Source of the DNA: Tsukamurella sp. 8F
GTDB lineage: Bacteria > Actinomycetota > Actinomycetes > Mycobacteriales > Mycobacteriaceae
NCBI RefSeq assembly: GCF_029167375.1
Contig: NZ_JARFTP010000004.1
Span: 62,001 to 126,000, forward strand
Direction of reading: 5' to 3'
DNA: 64,000 nt
The notes beneath the pieces are model-generated. The model made no database searches, was not told where the DNA came from, and saw only the letters and a list, made by a program, of their open reading frames with translations. Positions 1-8,564 of the stretch are shown piece by piece. The translations under genes and the position numbers were made by a program. Positions within the stretch are counted from its first letter, which is position 1, and each line of letters opens with the position of its first letter.

Positions 1-1132
1 GGTCCGGGATGTCCGCGGCGACGGGGTGGGTCGACGGTAGCTGGTCCTGACGGTACGCCCAGGACTTCTCGACATTCGCGAACGTCGTCCATGCCGACGT
101 GTACTCGGTGGCCCCCGCCTGGCACAGCACGGATGCGAACGTGGCGAAGGATTCGTTGAGCCACAGGTCGTCCCACCACCGCATGGTGACCAGGTCGCCG
201 AACCACATATGCGCCATCTCGTGCAGCACCGTCTCGGCGCGCCGCTCGTACAGGTACCGCGTCACCTTCGACCGGAATACGTAGTCCTCCAGGAACGTCA
301 CGGCGCCGGCGTTCTCCATGGCTCCGGCGTTGAACTCCGGCACGAACAGCTGGTCGTACTTGCCGAATGCGTAAGGGATACCGAAGTTCTCATGGTAGAA
401 GCCGAAACCCTGCCTGGTCTCGGTGAACAGGCGCTCGGCGTCCATGTAATCGGCGAGCGAGGCGCGGCAGAACAGGCGCAGGTCGATGGTTCCGTGGTCG
501 TCGGTGTACGTGTCGGACCACGAGGCGTACGGACCCGCGATGAGCGCGACCAGGTAGGTGGACAGCAGCGGCGTGGTTGCGAACGTCCAACGCCGCGTGC
601 CGTTCTCGGGGTCGGAGGCTGTTCCGGCGCCGTTCGACACGACGGTCCAGCTCTCCGGCGCCGTCACCGTCACGTCGTATACGGCCTTGAGGTCCGGCTG
701 GTCGAAGCATGCGAACATGCGCTTGGCATCGGCCGTCTCGAACTGCGAGTACAGGTAGACGGCGGCGTCGGTCGGGTCTACGAAGCGGTGCAGCCCCTCG
801 CCGGTGTTGGAGTAGAAGAAGCGGCCTGTGATGACGAGCTCGTTGTGTTCTGCGAGCTGCGGGAGCGCCAGACCCGTCTCCTCGGTATACCCGCCGACGT
901 CTAGCGCCGATCCGTTGAGCGTCGCGGAGAGCGAGCCGGGCTCCACTATGAGGTCGATGAACGTGTCCGTGCCGGCCGCGGCGTCGAAGGTCACCGTCGT
1001 CGTGGCGTCGAAGGTGTGCTCACCCGGCCCGCCCGCGCCGTCGGTCAGGTCGAGGTCGATCGCGTAGCGAGTCACGGTTACCGCCGCCGCGCGGGCAGTG
1101 GCCTGGTCCTGGGTCAGGTTCGGGGATGCCAT
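1..1132 (-). CDS. pepN: Aminopeptidase N (M1 zinc metallopeptidase), N-terminal part, cut by window edge
   Basis: About 377 residues are visible from ATG at 1132 down to the window edge; the C-terminal half lies outside. Cytosolic M1-family aminopeptidase that releases N-terminal residues from peptides. The diagnostic GAMEN exopeptidase motif is at residues 270-274. The zinc site HEMAH is at 304-308, followed 18 residues later by the third ligand, Glu327, in LWLNES. The N-terminal beta-saddle domain precedes these. It diverges from the DsbA-like reductase gene, as pepN (Rv2467) and Rv2466c do in M. tuberculosis. The identification is secure; only the missing C-terminus cannot be judged. Confidence 0.95.
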   Translation of the reverse strand, partial: MASPNLTQDQATARAAAVTVTRYAIDLDLTDGAGGPGEHTFDATTTVTFDAAAGTDTFIDLIVEPGSLSATLNGSALDVGGYTEETGLALPQLAEHNELVITGRFFYSNTGEGLHRFVDPTDAAVYLYSQFETADAKRMFACFDQPDLKAVYDVTVTAPESWTVVSNGAGTASDPENGTRRWTFATTPLLSTYLVALIAGPYASWSDTYTDDHGTIDLRLFCRASLADYMDAERLFTETRQGFGFYHENFGIPYAFGKYDQLFVPEFNAGAMENAGAVTFLEDYVFRSKVTRYLYERRAETVLHEMAHMWFGDLVTMRWWDDLWLNESFATFASVLCQAGATEYTSAWTTFANVEKSWAYRQDQLPSTHPVAADIPD

Positions 1133-1173
1133 ACAGACATGCCTACAGGATCTATCGACGTAAGTGTCGACGG

Positions 1174-1199
1174 GGAACGTATCGGAGTGCATCGTTGTT
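1174..1199 (+). promoter_or_regulatory. SigH/SigR-type promoter of the DsbA-like reductase gene
   Basis: GGAAC at 1174-1178, then exactly 18 bases, then GTT at 1197-1199. This is the GGAAY-N18-GTT form recognised by the disulfide-stress sigma factors SigR/SigH. The start codon follows about 40 bases downstream. The M. tuberculosis orthologue Rv2466c is known to belong to the SigH regulon, which supports the reading. The site is inferred from sequence only. Confidence 0.6.
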
Positions 1200-1238
1200 G
1201 ACATACACGGAACCCCACCGACTCAAAGGAGACCGCTC

Positions 1239-1859
1239 GTGTCGACCCCTGCTGCCAAGGACCGCGCCGACTTCTGGTTCGACCCGCTGTGCCCGTGGTG
1301 CTGGATCACCTCCCGCTGGATCCTCGAGGTCGAGAAGGTCCGCAACATCGAGGCCCGCTTCCATGTCATGAGTCTCGCCGTGCTCAACGAGGGCAGGGAG
1401 GGGCTGCCGGAGCAGTACGTCGAGTTGCTGAAGACCGGGTGGGGTCCCGTGCGCGTCCTCATCGCGGCAGCGCAGGCGAACGGTGACGAGGTCCTGCCTG
1501 CGCTCTACACGGCGATGGGCACTCGCATCCACAACCAGGGCAACAAGGATCTCGCCGCCGTGACCGCCGAGGCGCTGGCCGAGGTCGGTCTAGACCCGAA
1601 GCTGGCCGATGCCGCCACGTCGACCGAGTACGACGAGGCGCTGCGCGCGAGCCACCACGCGGGCATGGACAAGGTCGGGCCCGACGTAGGGACGCCCACG
1701 ATCCACGTCAACGATGTCGCGTTCTTCGGTCCCGTCCTGTCCCGCATCCCCCGTGGCGAAGACGCGGGCAGGGTGTGGGACGGCGTCGTGGCGCTGGCGG
1801 GTTATCCGCACTTCTTCGAGCTCAAACGGACCCGTCACGAAAGCCCCGAGTTCGACTGA
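1239..1859 (+). CDS. DsbA-family mycothiol-dependent reductase (Rv2466c orthologue)
   Basis: 206 residues from GTG 1239, chosen because AAAGGA lies at 1225-1230; an upstream in-frame GTG would add 25 unconserved residues. Thioredoxin fold with an inserted helical domain. The active-site CPWC sits at about residues 17-20, inside [16 protein letters not shown], and the cis-Pro loop is VGTPTIHV. It matches M. tuberculosis Rv2466c closely from memory, including the ending [11 protein letters not shown]. Rv2466c is a mycothiol-dependent oxidoreductase of the oxidative-stress response that reductively activates the prodrug TP053. It acts in the cytosol. Divergent from pepN. Confidence 0.93.
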   Translation: MSTPAAKDRADFWFDPLCPWCWITSRWILEVEKVRNIEARFHVMSLAVLNEGREGLPEQYVELLKTGWGPVRVLIAAAQANGDEVLPALYTAMGTRIHNQGNKDLAAVTAEALAEVGLDPKLADAATSTEYDEALRASHHAGMDKVGPDVGTPTIHVNDVAFFGPVLSRIPRGEDAGRVWDGVVALAGYPHFFELKRTRHESPEFD

Positions 1860-1959
1860 CCGGCGTCCTGAGTCCGTAAGGTCGATTTCTACAACGCGTG
1901 GCGTCGTGGTGCTGGCGAGCGCCACGGCGGCCGCGCCGCTACCGCTGTCCGCCGAGCCG

Positions 1960-2589
1960 CTAGCGAGCTGCTCCGGTGTCGGAGACGACCGCATCCCAGC
2001 CTTTGCGCAGAAGTGTGAACAACTGGGTGAACGCGGCGTCCGGGTCGCCGTGGCGCTCAGCCAGGTCCGGGACGGACAGGGCGAATCTCGCCAGGCCCAG
2101 GGCGCGGGCATCGTCGGCGCCCATTCCACACGCCTCCGCGATCGCTTCGCCGAGCGCGGTCTCGTGGCGTTGCAACATGTTCCGTGCGTAGTCCTGCAGC
2201 GCCGGTGATTCCGCGACTATCGTGCCGAAGGCGTCGTCGACGGCCGGCTGCACTCCGAGGTTATGACGACGCAGGTGGTCGCTGATCGCAGTCAGGGGAG
2301 ACGCCCCGGAGGGGCGATCCCGGACGGCGGCGACGAGCCCTTCCTCGATGTCCTCGTCCAGATCGAAGACCAGGGCCTCTTTCGTCGGAAAGTGTTTGAA
2401 CAGGGTGCTCAGAGCGACGTCGGCTGCCTCCGCCACGTCGCGGACACCGACGTGATCGAACCCGCGCGCGGCGAACAGTCGCATCGCTGCCGCCGAGATC
2501 GCCTCCCGCGTCTGGGCCTTCTTCCGCTCCCGTCGCCCTGGGCGCGCGCGGGCGGGTTCAGGATCCACCCGCCCGTCATCCGCTGTCAT
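1960..2589 (-). CDS. TetR-family transcriptional regulator
   Basis: 209 residues from ATG 2589; an in-frame ATG at 2610 would add seven residues, and neither start has a well-spaced ribosome site. The N-terminal helix-turn-helix runs from RERKKAQTREAI to the recognition helix in VALSTLFKHFPTKEAL. The C-terminal ligand domain has no recognisable specificity. It is divergent from the DHA2-type efflux gene, with an 86-bp gap, so it probably represses that pump and itself. The ligand is unknown. Confidence 0.88.
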   Translation of the reverse strand: MTADDGRVDPEPARARPGRRERKKAQTREAISAAAMRLFAARGFDHVGVRDVAEAADVALSTLFKHFPTKEALVFDLDEDIEEGLVAAVRDRPSGASPLTAISDHLRRHNLGVQPAVDDAFGTIVAESPALQDYARNMLQRHETALGEAIAEACGMGADDARALGLARFALSVPDLAERHGDPDAAFTQLFTLLRKGWDAVVSDTGAAR

Positions 2590-2643
2590 TCCTCGATGGT
2601 AACCGAACATCGGACTTGCACGATAATCGGAGCTGCTCTACTT

Positions 2644-2661
2644 TTGAGTCTGATAGCTCAA
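2644..2661. promoter_or_regulatory. Inverted repeat before the efflux gene (possible TetR operator)
   Basis: TTGAG (2644-2648) and CTCAA (2657-2661) form an inverted repeat separated by 8 bases, just ahead of the GGAGGAGG ribosome site of the efflux gene. Short arms, so this is only a candidate operator for the divergent TetR regulator. Confidence 0.3.
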
Positions 2662-2675
2662 TTGGAGGAGGACGA

Positions 2676-4100
2676 ATGACCGCCACGCCCACACGCACGG
2701 CCTTGGAGCCGTCACCCAGGCTCGGCTTCGTACTCGTCGCGCTCGGGGTCGGAGCGATCGCGAGCATCTTGGACTCGACGATCGTCAACGTCGCGATCGA
2801 TCATCTGGCTACGGTCTTCCATGCCGGACTGGCGTCGACGCAATGGGTGATCACTGGATTCCTGCTGGCGATGGCGGCCGTCGTGCCCCTTTCCGGATGG
2901 CTGATGGACCGCATCGGGGCACGCCGCACCTGGATACTCGCGCTGTCGGTATTCCTTGCGGGATCCGTACTCTGCGGCGCGGCATGGAATCTGCCGTCGC
3001 TGATCGTCTTCCGGGTGCTGCAGGGAACCGGAGCCGGCCTGATCCTTCCGGTGCTCATGGCGCTGATGACCCGGGAGGCCGGCCGAGATCGACTCATGAC
3101 CGCGATGGGCGGCTTCTCGCTCATCGTGCAAGTCGGTCCGGTCCTCGGCCCTGTGGTCGGTGGAGCGCTCATCGAAGGTGCGGACTGGCGATGGATGTTC
3201 CTGGCCAACATCCCCTTCTGCATCGCCGGCATGCTACTGGCGCCTCGCGCGCTGCAACCCGACCCACCGCAGACCGGGGTGCGGAGACTGGACGCGGTCG
3301 GCGCGGTCCTGCTGGCGCCGGCGATGGTCGCACTCGTCTATGCATTCGCCCGGATCGCACCGGGGCACGGCCTGTCTCAGCCGGACGTCTGGATCCCGGC
3401 GGCCGCCGCACTGGTCCTGGTGGCGGGCTTCATCGGTTGGTCACTACACGCAGGCGACGCCGCTCTGATCGACGTCCGGCTGTTCGCCCGCCGTGGCTTC
3501 GCGCTGACGAACCTGATCTCGATCGCTCTGGGGTTCACCATGTTCGGAGGCATGCTTCTGCTGCCCCTGTACTTCCAGGTGCTTCATCGCAGCTCCGTCC
3601 TCCAGGCGGGCCTGCTCATGGTGCCACAGGGCATCGGCGCGGCCGCCGTCATCCTCGGAGGCAAGCGGGTTCTCGCGCCCATGACGCCACGCGCGCGTAT
3701 GGTGCTGGGTTTCGCCGTAATGGCTATGGGGACCGTGCCGTTCGCTATTCCGTCGCTTCGTGACGCCACGCCATTGCTCATGGTTGCGTTGACCGTCCGC
3801 GGAGCTGGGATCGGGCTCGCCACGCCAACGCTGAACGCCCTCGCTGTCGCCGATCTCGCTCCGACCGAACTCGCTCGCGGCACAACGGCATTCAACATCG
3901 TGCAACGCATAGGAGCGCCCTTCGGTACTACCGTACTCGCGGTGGTCCTGGCCAACTCGCAAGCCGCTCATCCAGCCACGTTCTCCGGTCACGCCGCCGC
4001 GTTCGCCACCGCCTTCTGGTGGAGTATCGGCGCAACCGTCATCCCTATCGTCCTCGCCGCGATGCTGCCCGGGCGCCGCCCGCCGCGATCCCGTTCGTGA
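2676..4100 (+). CDS. MFS drug efflux transporter, DHA2 (EmrB/QacA) family
   Basis: 474 residues from ATG 2676, preceded by GGAGGAGG. Inner-membrane proton-driven antiporter with many hydrophobic segments. The family motif LDSTIVNVA lies in the first membrane helix, the MFS loop motif is DRIGARRTW, and motif C is GPVLGPVVGG. It ends facing the methyltransferase gene, with a strong hairpin between them. The divergent TetR regulator suggests drug- or metabolite-induced export. Substrate unknown. Confidence 0.88.
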   Translation: MTATPTRTALEPSPRLGFVLVALGVGAIASILDSTIVNVAIDHLATVFHAGLASTQWVITGFLLAMAAVVPLSGWLMDRIGARRTWILALSVFLAGSVLCGAAWNLPSLIVFRVLQGTGAGLILPVLMALMTREAGRDRLMTAMGGFSLIVQVGPVLGPVVGGALIEGADWRWMFLANIPFCIAGMLLAPRALQPDPPQTGVRRLDAVGAVLLAPAMVALVYAFARIAPGHGLSQPDVWIPAAAALVLVAGFIGWSLHAGDAALIDVRLFARRGFALTNLISIALGFTMFGGMLLLPLYFQVLHRSSVLQAGLLMVPQGIGAAAVILGGKRVLAPMTPRARMVLGFAVMAMGTVPFAIPSLRDATPLLMVALTVRGAGIGLATPTLNALAVADLAPTELARGTTAFNIVQRIGAPFGTTVLAVVLANSQAAHPATFSGHAAAFATAFWWSIGATVIPIVLAAMLPGRRPPRSRS

Positions 4101-4181
4101 CGGTTGCCCGCCTCGGTCCGGGGTTGCGCCGCGATGTGGCTCAGCCGCGTCCTCGTCGGCGCATCGGGGAAGCCGACCCAC

Positions 4182-4215
4182 CGAAGTCGGCGTCCACCGG
4201 TGAACGCCGACTTCG
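4182..4215. terminator. Perfect 12-bp hairpin between convergent genes
   Basis: CGAAGTCGGCGT (4182-4193) pairs perfectly with 4204-4215 around a 10-base loop. It sits between the convergent efflux and methyltransferase genes, so it can act in both directions. There is no U-tract, as is common for GC-rich actinomycete terminators. Confidence 0.6.
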
Positions 4216-4246
4216 AATCGATCCAGCGGATTCGAGGACGGCATGG

Positions 4247-5110
4247 TCATCCTCGTCTGACTGCGCGGAGGAATCCGTCCGAGGGTTTTCCCGTCAGTGC
4301 ACTGTGGCGCCGGTACGGGCGCACGATCTCGTCCCATTCATCGAACGCGAGCCGCCAGCCGTGTTCACGCAACCACGCCGGCCCGGCGACGCCGATCCCG
4401 CGGTCGATCGGCTGGTCGGGTGCGGACGTGGTGACGAGGTCCCTCAGATCCCGGTACCGATGCTCCCTTGCATCGGTACCGACTGCGACGGTGAGGATTT
4501 CGCTTCTCGGTGCAGACAGGCGGGTGATCGTCGCCAGCACGCTCATCGCGCCTTCGTGCGGGAGGTAGGGGACCGCGCCCTCATCGACCCACAGGCTCGG
4601 TACGCCGGGCCGGAACCCGGTGTCGAGTAATGACGGCTCCCAGTCCGAGCACAGGTCCGCGGCGATCACGCGGCGGGCGCAATGGGGTTGAAAGCATTCC
4701 GTGAGTCGGTCTTTGAACTCGAACGTCTCGGGCAGATCGATCTCGATCCAGCGCACGTCCGGCGGCAGCTCCATCCGGAACGGTCTAGCATCCAACCCGG
4801 CGCCGACCATCACCACCTGCCGTCCGCCTCCGGTCACCCACTCCCGAATCCGGTCGTCGACGGCGCGGACGCTCGCAGTCCGCCCCTCGTAGAACTCGTG
4901 CGCCAGGTGCTCGATCCGAGCCCACCGGTCGGCGCCGCCCGGGACGGCGGCGAACGCCGCCCTCGCCGCCGTCGCGATGTGCACGGCGACCGGGTCGTCG
5001 TACAGGCGATCGTGGCGATTCGATTCGCGCGCTCGGATCAGTGCGACACCCAACGCGCTCAGAGGAACTCCGCGCAGTGGGTCGCTCTCATTCGTCTCCA
5101 TACCCGTCAC
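4247..5110 (-). CDS. Class I SAM-dependent methyltransferase (leucine carboxyl / polyketide O-methyltransferase-like)
   Basis: 287 residues from ATG 5110; ATG 5101 (METNESD) is also possible. The SAM-binding motif VVMVGAGLDARPFRM and the acidic strand RWIEIDLPE identify the Mycobacterium-type SAM methyltransferase family related to leucine carboxyl methyltransferases. The N-terminal SALGVALIRARES and YDDPVA blocks are also family-typical. Substrate unknown. Divergent from a TetR regulator across a gap that carries two related operator-like half-sites, so it is probably its target. Confidence 0.85.
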   Translation of the reverse strand: MTGMETNESDPLRGVPLSALGVALIRARESNRHDRLYDDPVAVHIATAARAAFAAVPGGADRWARIEHLAHEFYEGRTASVRAVDDRIREWVTGGGRQVVMVGAGLDARPFRMELPPDVRWIEIDLPETFEFKDRLTECFQPHCARRVIAADLCSDWEPSLLDTGFRPGVPSLWVDEGAVPYLPHEGAMSVLATITRLSAPRSEILTVAVGTDAREHRYRDLRDLVTTSAPDQPIDRGIGVAGPAWLREHGWRLAFDEWDEIVRPYRRHSALTGKPSDGFLRAVRRG

Positions 5111-5134
5111 CTCGGCTTGTGCGGCGCTAACTTG

Positions 5135-5188
5135 CTTACCGGTCGGTTAGCTATCTCACGCTAGTCAGACACCTGACCGACCGTCAAG
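5135..5188. promoter_or_regulatory. Two inverted 16-bp operator-like sites between methyltransferase and TetR
   Basis: The 16-mer at 5135-5150 (CTTACCGGTCGGTTAG) and the reverse complement of 5173-5188 (CTTGACGGTCGGTCAG) agree at 13 of 16 bases. They lie in opposite orientation in the 96-bp divergent promoter region. The core GACCGACCG resembles operators of TetR-family repressors. They likely bind the adjacent regulator. Confidence 0.5.
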
Positions 5189-5206
5189 TAACCTATGCTG
5201 GAAACT

Positions 5207-5779
5207 ATGGACGGACGGCGCACCGATACCCGGCAACGCATCCGAGCTGTGGCGATCGAGCTGTTCACCGAGCAGGGCTACGACAGGACCTCCATGCGCG
5301 AGATCGCTGAACGAGTCGACGTAACGAAAGCAGCTCTCTACTATCACTTCCCGACGAAGCAGGACATCGTCGACGATCTTTTCGCCGCCGTTCCGGACGG
5401 GATCGAGGAGATCGTCGAATGGGCACGAACGCAGCCACCCGGCCCGCGGACGCGGGACGCGATACTGGTGCGTTACGGCCGCCTACTCCATGACGTCGGA
5501 AGGGATCTGGCGCGCTTCTTCTACACGAACCAGACCACGTTCAGCCGTCACCCGTCGGCGATCACGATGCGCGAGGGTCTGCAGCTTCTCACCGAGCAGA
5601 TGATCAAACCGGACCATCAGGCCCGCAACGCGTTCCGTGCACGCCAAGCGCTGCTGATGATCGGCTGGAGCTCCTCGATGATGGGCGACCTGGATCTCAC
5701 CGACGAGGAGTGCTTCGAGGCTGCACTGCCGCTCGCTCGTACGGTCCTCTCGGGAATCGTCGAACCGGGCGAATTGTAG
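5207..5779 (+). CDS. TetR-family transcriptional regulator
   Basis: 190 residues from ATG 5207 (MDGRRTDTRQ); ATG 5195 would add four residues. A clear N-terminal helix-turn-helix, with the DRTSMREIAERVDVTKAALY helix region followed by YHFPTKQDIV. The C-terminal domain is all helical with no assignable ligand. It diverges from the methyltransferase gene and is likely its repressor through the paired sites at 5135-5188. Confidence 0.88.
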   Translation: MDGRRTDTRQRIRAVAIELFTEQGYDRTSMREIAERVDVTKAALYYHFPTKQDIVDDLFAAVPDGIEEIVEWARTQPPGPRTRDAILVRYGRLLHDVGRDLARFFYTNQTTFSRHPSAITMREGLQLLTEQMIKPDHQARNAFRARQALLMIGWSSSMMGDLDLTDEECFEAALPLARTVLSGIVEPGEL

Positions 5780-5826
5780 CGAGCGGCGTCGAGGTCGCGG
5801 AGTGCGCACGCTCGATGGGAATCAAC

Positions 5827-6828
5827 TCAGCCGACCAGCTCGCCCCATAGGCGCGCGGCGTCGGACTCACGGGTCGGTCGCCCGTCACCGAACAGGATCG
5901 ACGTGAGGTCCGCGAGTACCCAGGCCTCGCTCAACGGCCCGACGTCGAACCACGCGGAGAAGTCGACCTCGGCGGTGATGCGGCTGGACGTTCCGAGGAG
6001 CGGGCTCTGCAGCGGCGACTCACCCCCACGGGTCACCGAACCGCCCAGCGCGATCATGACCGGAGCGATCTGGTCTCGGAGTTGTTCGCGGGAGACCTCC
6101 GTATAGCCCCACTCGTTCCCGGTATTCGATTGGGCCGCAGGCCTAGTCAAGCCGACCCGGCGAAGTACCGGGCCGAACCCGCGGGCGTTCCCGTATACAC
6201 ACAGCTGCGGTCCGCACGCGGACGTCACCGAGACCTCGGCGCCGGCGAATCGCGACGCGGCGATGCGGTTACGCAGCGCCTTCTCGCGCGCAGTGAGACG
6301 AGCCTGGAGCGTCTCGGCCCGAGCGCGGTGCCCCGTCACTGCTCCGAGCGTGTCGAGGAGCTGCCCGAGCAGCGGCAGCCTGTCCAGGACGACCACGGGC
6401 GCGATCCGGCGGAGGGCGGGCACGATGTCGTCGTTGCCCGTGTTCGGGCGGCCGATCACGAGGCTCGGGCGCGCCGCTGCCACGGCCTCGGCATCGCCGG
6501 CGGCCACCAGCTTCACACCTGCGCGTCTCAGTACCGCGTAGCCGCCCAGCACGGACGGATCCGGCTGATAGCGATAGCGGCCGGCGTGGGTCGGTACGAC
6601 TCCTATCGACAGGAGCGCCAGTGCCGTCTGGAAGTCGAGTGCCCAGATCCCGGTGTCTGTGACGCGAACGTCGACGGGCCCCTGGTCGCCGGAGACGGTG
6701 ACGCTGGTTCCCGACGAAGCCGTGGTGCCACGACCCGAGGCACCGCACGCTGTGAGCACGACCGTCCCGGCCAGCAACGCGACGACAGCGCGGAGGACCC
6801 GGTGCGAGTGGGTTTCGCGTCCGTTCAT
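5827..6828 (-). CDS. Iron-siderophore-type ABC substrate-binding lipoprotein (FecB/FepB-like)
   Basis: 333 residues. Type II lipoprotein signal with lipobox LTAC at about residues 25-28, then the periplasmic-binding fold of metal-chelate binding proteins. The RPSLVIGRPNTGND block and the paired lobes around a long central helix are typical. The start overlaps the stop of the upstream ABC transporter gene by 4 bp (ATGA), so it is the last gene of a three-gene operon. Anchored outside the membrane, it probably presents a ferric siderophore or similar chelate to the two half-transporters. Confidence 0.8.
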   Translation of the reverse strand: MNGRETHSHRVLRAVVALLAGTVVLTACGASGRGTTASSGTSVTVSGDQGPVDVRVTDTGIWALDFQTALALLSIGVVPTHAGRYRYQPDPSVLGGYAVLRRAGVKLVAAGDAEAVAAARPSLVIGRPNTGNDDIVPALRRIAPVVVLDRLPLLGQLLDTLGAVTGHRARAETLQARLTAREKALRNRIAASRFAGAEVSVTSACGPQLCVYGNARGFGPVLRRVGLTRPAAQSNTGNEWGYTEVSREQLRDQIAPVMIALGGSVTRGGESPLQSPLLGTSSRITAEVDFSAWFDVGPLSEAWVLADLTSILFGDGRPTRESDAARLWGELVG

Positions 6829-8564
6829 CGTCGCGCGCCGATGCGCCAGGACCTGTCCGCGCGGAGCCGGTCGTGGATTCGCCCGAACGTCCCGCCCGTC
6901 CGCAGGAGCTCCGACGGCGAGCCCTGTTCCGCGATCCGGCCGTGTCCCATCGCGATCACCTGGTCCGCGGTCTCCAGCGTGGCGGGCCGGTGTGCGATGA
7001 CGATCGTCGTCCGGCCAGGCGCCTCGAGTCCGGCGACGGCCGCGGCGACGGCCCTCTCGTTCTCGGGGTCCAGGGCGGACGCGGCCTCGTCGACGAGCAC
7101 GATCCGCGCGCGTTTCAGGATGGCGCGGGCGATCGCCACTCGTTGACGTTCGCCCCCGGACAATCTCGCGCCCGCCTCACCGACCCGGGTGGACCAGCCG
7201 TCGGGCAGGCGGGATACGACTGCATCGAGGCGCGCGGCCCGCGCAGCGTCATCGAGCTCTCCCCGGGTCGCGCCGGGGCGCGCGATGAGCAGATTGTTCT
7301 CGATGGTGTCGTCGAAGAGGTAGACGTCCTGGAAGATGATCGCGATCTCGTCGAGCAGGACCCGCGGGTCGAGCTCGCGGACGTCCACGCCACCGACGGT
7401 GACACGGCCGGCGTCGACGTCGAAGAATCGGGCGATCAATCGGACGACCGTCGTCTTCCCCGAACCCGACGGACCGACGAGTGCGGTAGTGCTTCCGGGG
7501 CGGCACCGCAGCGTCACACCGTCGAGGGCACACGTATCGGTGCCCGGGTAGCTGAACACCACATCGTCGAAGGCCACCTCGGGGGTGGATATCACGGTGG
7601 CCGGAACCGCCGGCACGGGCAGCGGTGCAACGTCGAGGAGTCGTTCGATACGGCTGATCTTGTTGGTCATGGCGCGCACGGCACCGATCAGGTCGATCAG
7701 CGTGCCGATGGACTGGAGGAACCGGGACACGAGAACGAGCAGGACGACGGCGCTGATCGGGTCGATCCGGTCGGCGTCGAGCAGGGCGGCGATCAACACG
7801 AGCGTGACGACGAACCCGACCGAGACGACAGCCGAGTATACGAAGAACGGGGTACGTGCCCGCCGCATCCCGTCTCGGTAGGTGACCCTATGGCGGTCCA
7901 GGGCCGCGCGCATGCGCCCGGTGCCTGCTGCCGATCGTGCGGCCCGCAGCACCGGTTGCGCCTGCCCGAATTCGATCGCCTGTCCGGCCACCTCTGCGGC
8001 CGCCTGCTCCAGTCGGGTCTCGGCGTCGGCGGAGACCCGGGCGGCTCGCCTGAGTGCGATCGCGGCGGCGACCGCGATCGCGCACAGGGCGAGACCGACC
8101 GGCGGGGCTACGAACAGCGTCACCACGGCGACCGTGGCAGGGAAGAGGGTCGCGGTCAGCACCGGCCCGCCGATGGTCACCGTGAGATGCGCGGCGTCGC
8201 CGACGTCGGCGGTGACGGCGCGGGCGAGGCGAGTCTTGTTCTGCGTCGTGAACCAGCCGATCCCCAGGGAGGTCACGTGTGTCATAAGCCGGCGGCGCAG
8301 CTGCGCGGCGATGGTCGCGGCCGCCGCATAGCCGATCGGGTCGGCGACCACCCGGAGCACACAGAACAGCACCGCGCCCGCGGCCCCTGCGACGAGCCAC
8401 GGCAGCGCATCGTCGACGCCTCCGTCGCCGTGGGCGAACGCTCGGAGTAACGGTAGGAGTAAGGCGAGCATCAGACCCTGCAGGATTGCCTGAGCACCTG
8501 TCAGCAGCCAAAGGCGTAGCAGCAGACGGGGATCCGGGCAGAGTCGGTACAGTCGCCGAATCAC
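6825..8564 (-). CDS. ABC transporter half-molecule, exporter-fold permease fused to ATPase (second of pair)
   Basis: 579 residues from GTG 8564, chosen because it overlaps the upstream stop as GTGA; a start at 8591 would add nine residues. An N-terminal six-helix exporter-type membrane domain is followed by an ATPase with Walker A GPSGSGKTT, signature LSGGERQ, and Walker B IVLVDEAASALD. It pairs with the preceding gene as a heterodimer, and the binding-protein gene follows by a 4-bp overlap. Known siderophore importers with this fold are IrtAB and YbtPQ. The transport direction here is inferred from context. Confidence 0.85.
   Translation of the reverse strand: MIRRLYRLCPDPRLLLRLWLLTGAQAILQGLMLALLLPLLRAFAHGDGGVDDALPWLVAGAAGAVLFCVLRVVADPIGYAAAATIAAQLRRRLMTHVTSLGIGWFTTQNKTRLARAVTADVGDAAHLTVTIGGPVLTATLFPATVAVVTLFVAPPVGLALCAIAVAAAIALRRAARVSADAETRLEQAAAEVAGQAIEFGQAQPVLRAARSAAGTGRMRAALDRHRVTYRDGMRRARTPFFVYSAVVSVGFVVTLVLIAALLDADRIDPISAVVLLVLVSRFLQSIGTLIDLIGAVRAMTNKISRIERLLDVAPLPVPAVPATVISTPEVAFDDVVFSYPGTDTCALDGVTLRCRPGSTTALVGPSGSGKTTVVRLIARFFDVDAGRVTVGGVDVRELDPRVLLDEIAIIFQDVYLFDDTIENNLLIARPGATRGELDDAARAARLDAVVSRLPDGWSTRVGEAGARLSGGERQRVAIARAILKRARIVLVDEAASALDPENERAVAAAVAGLEAPGRTTIVIAHRPATLETADQVIAMGHGRIAEQGSPSELLRTGGTFGRIHDRLRADRSWRIGARR

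Noticed and set aside
6873-8450. 525-codon open frame antisense to the ABC half-transporter
   Set aside because: Arg/Asp/Gly-rich shadow of a gene with clear Walker and signature motifs on the other strand.
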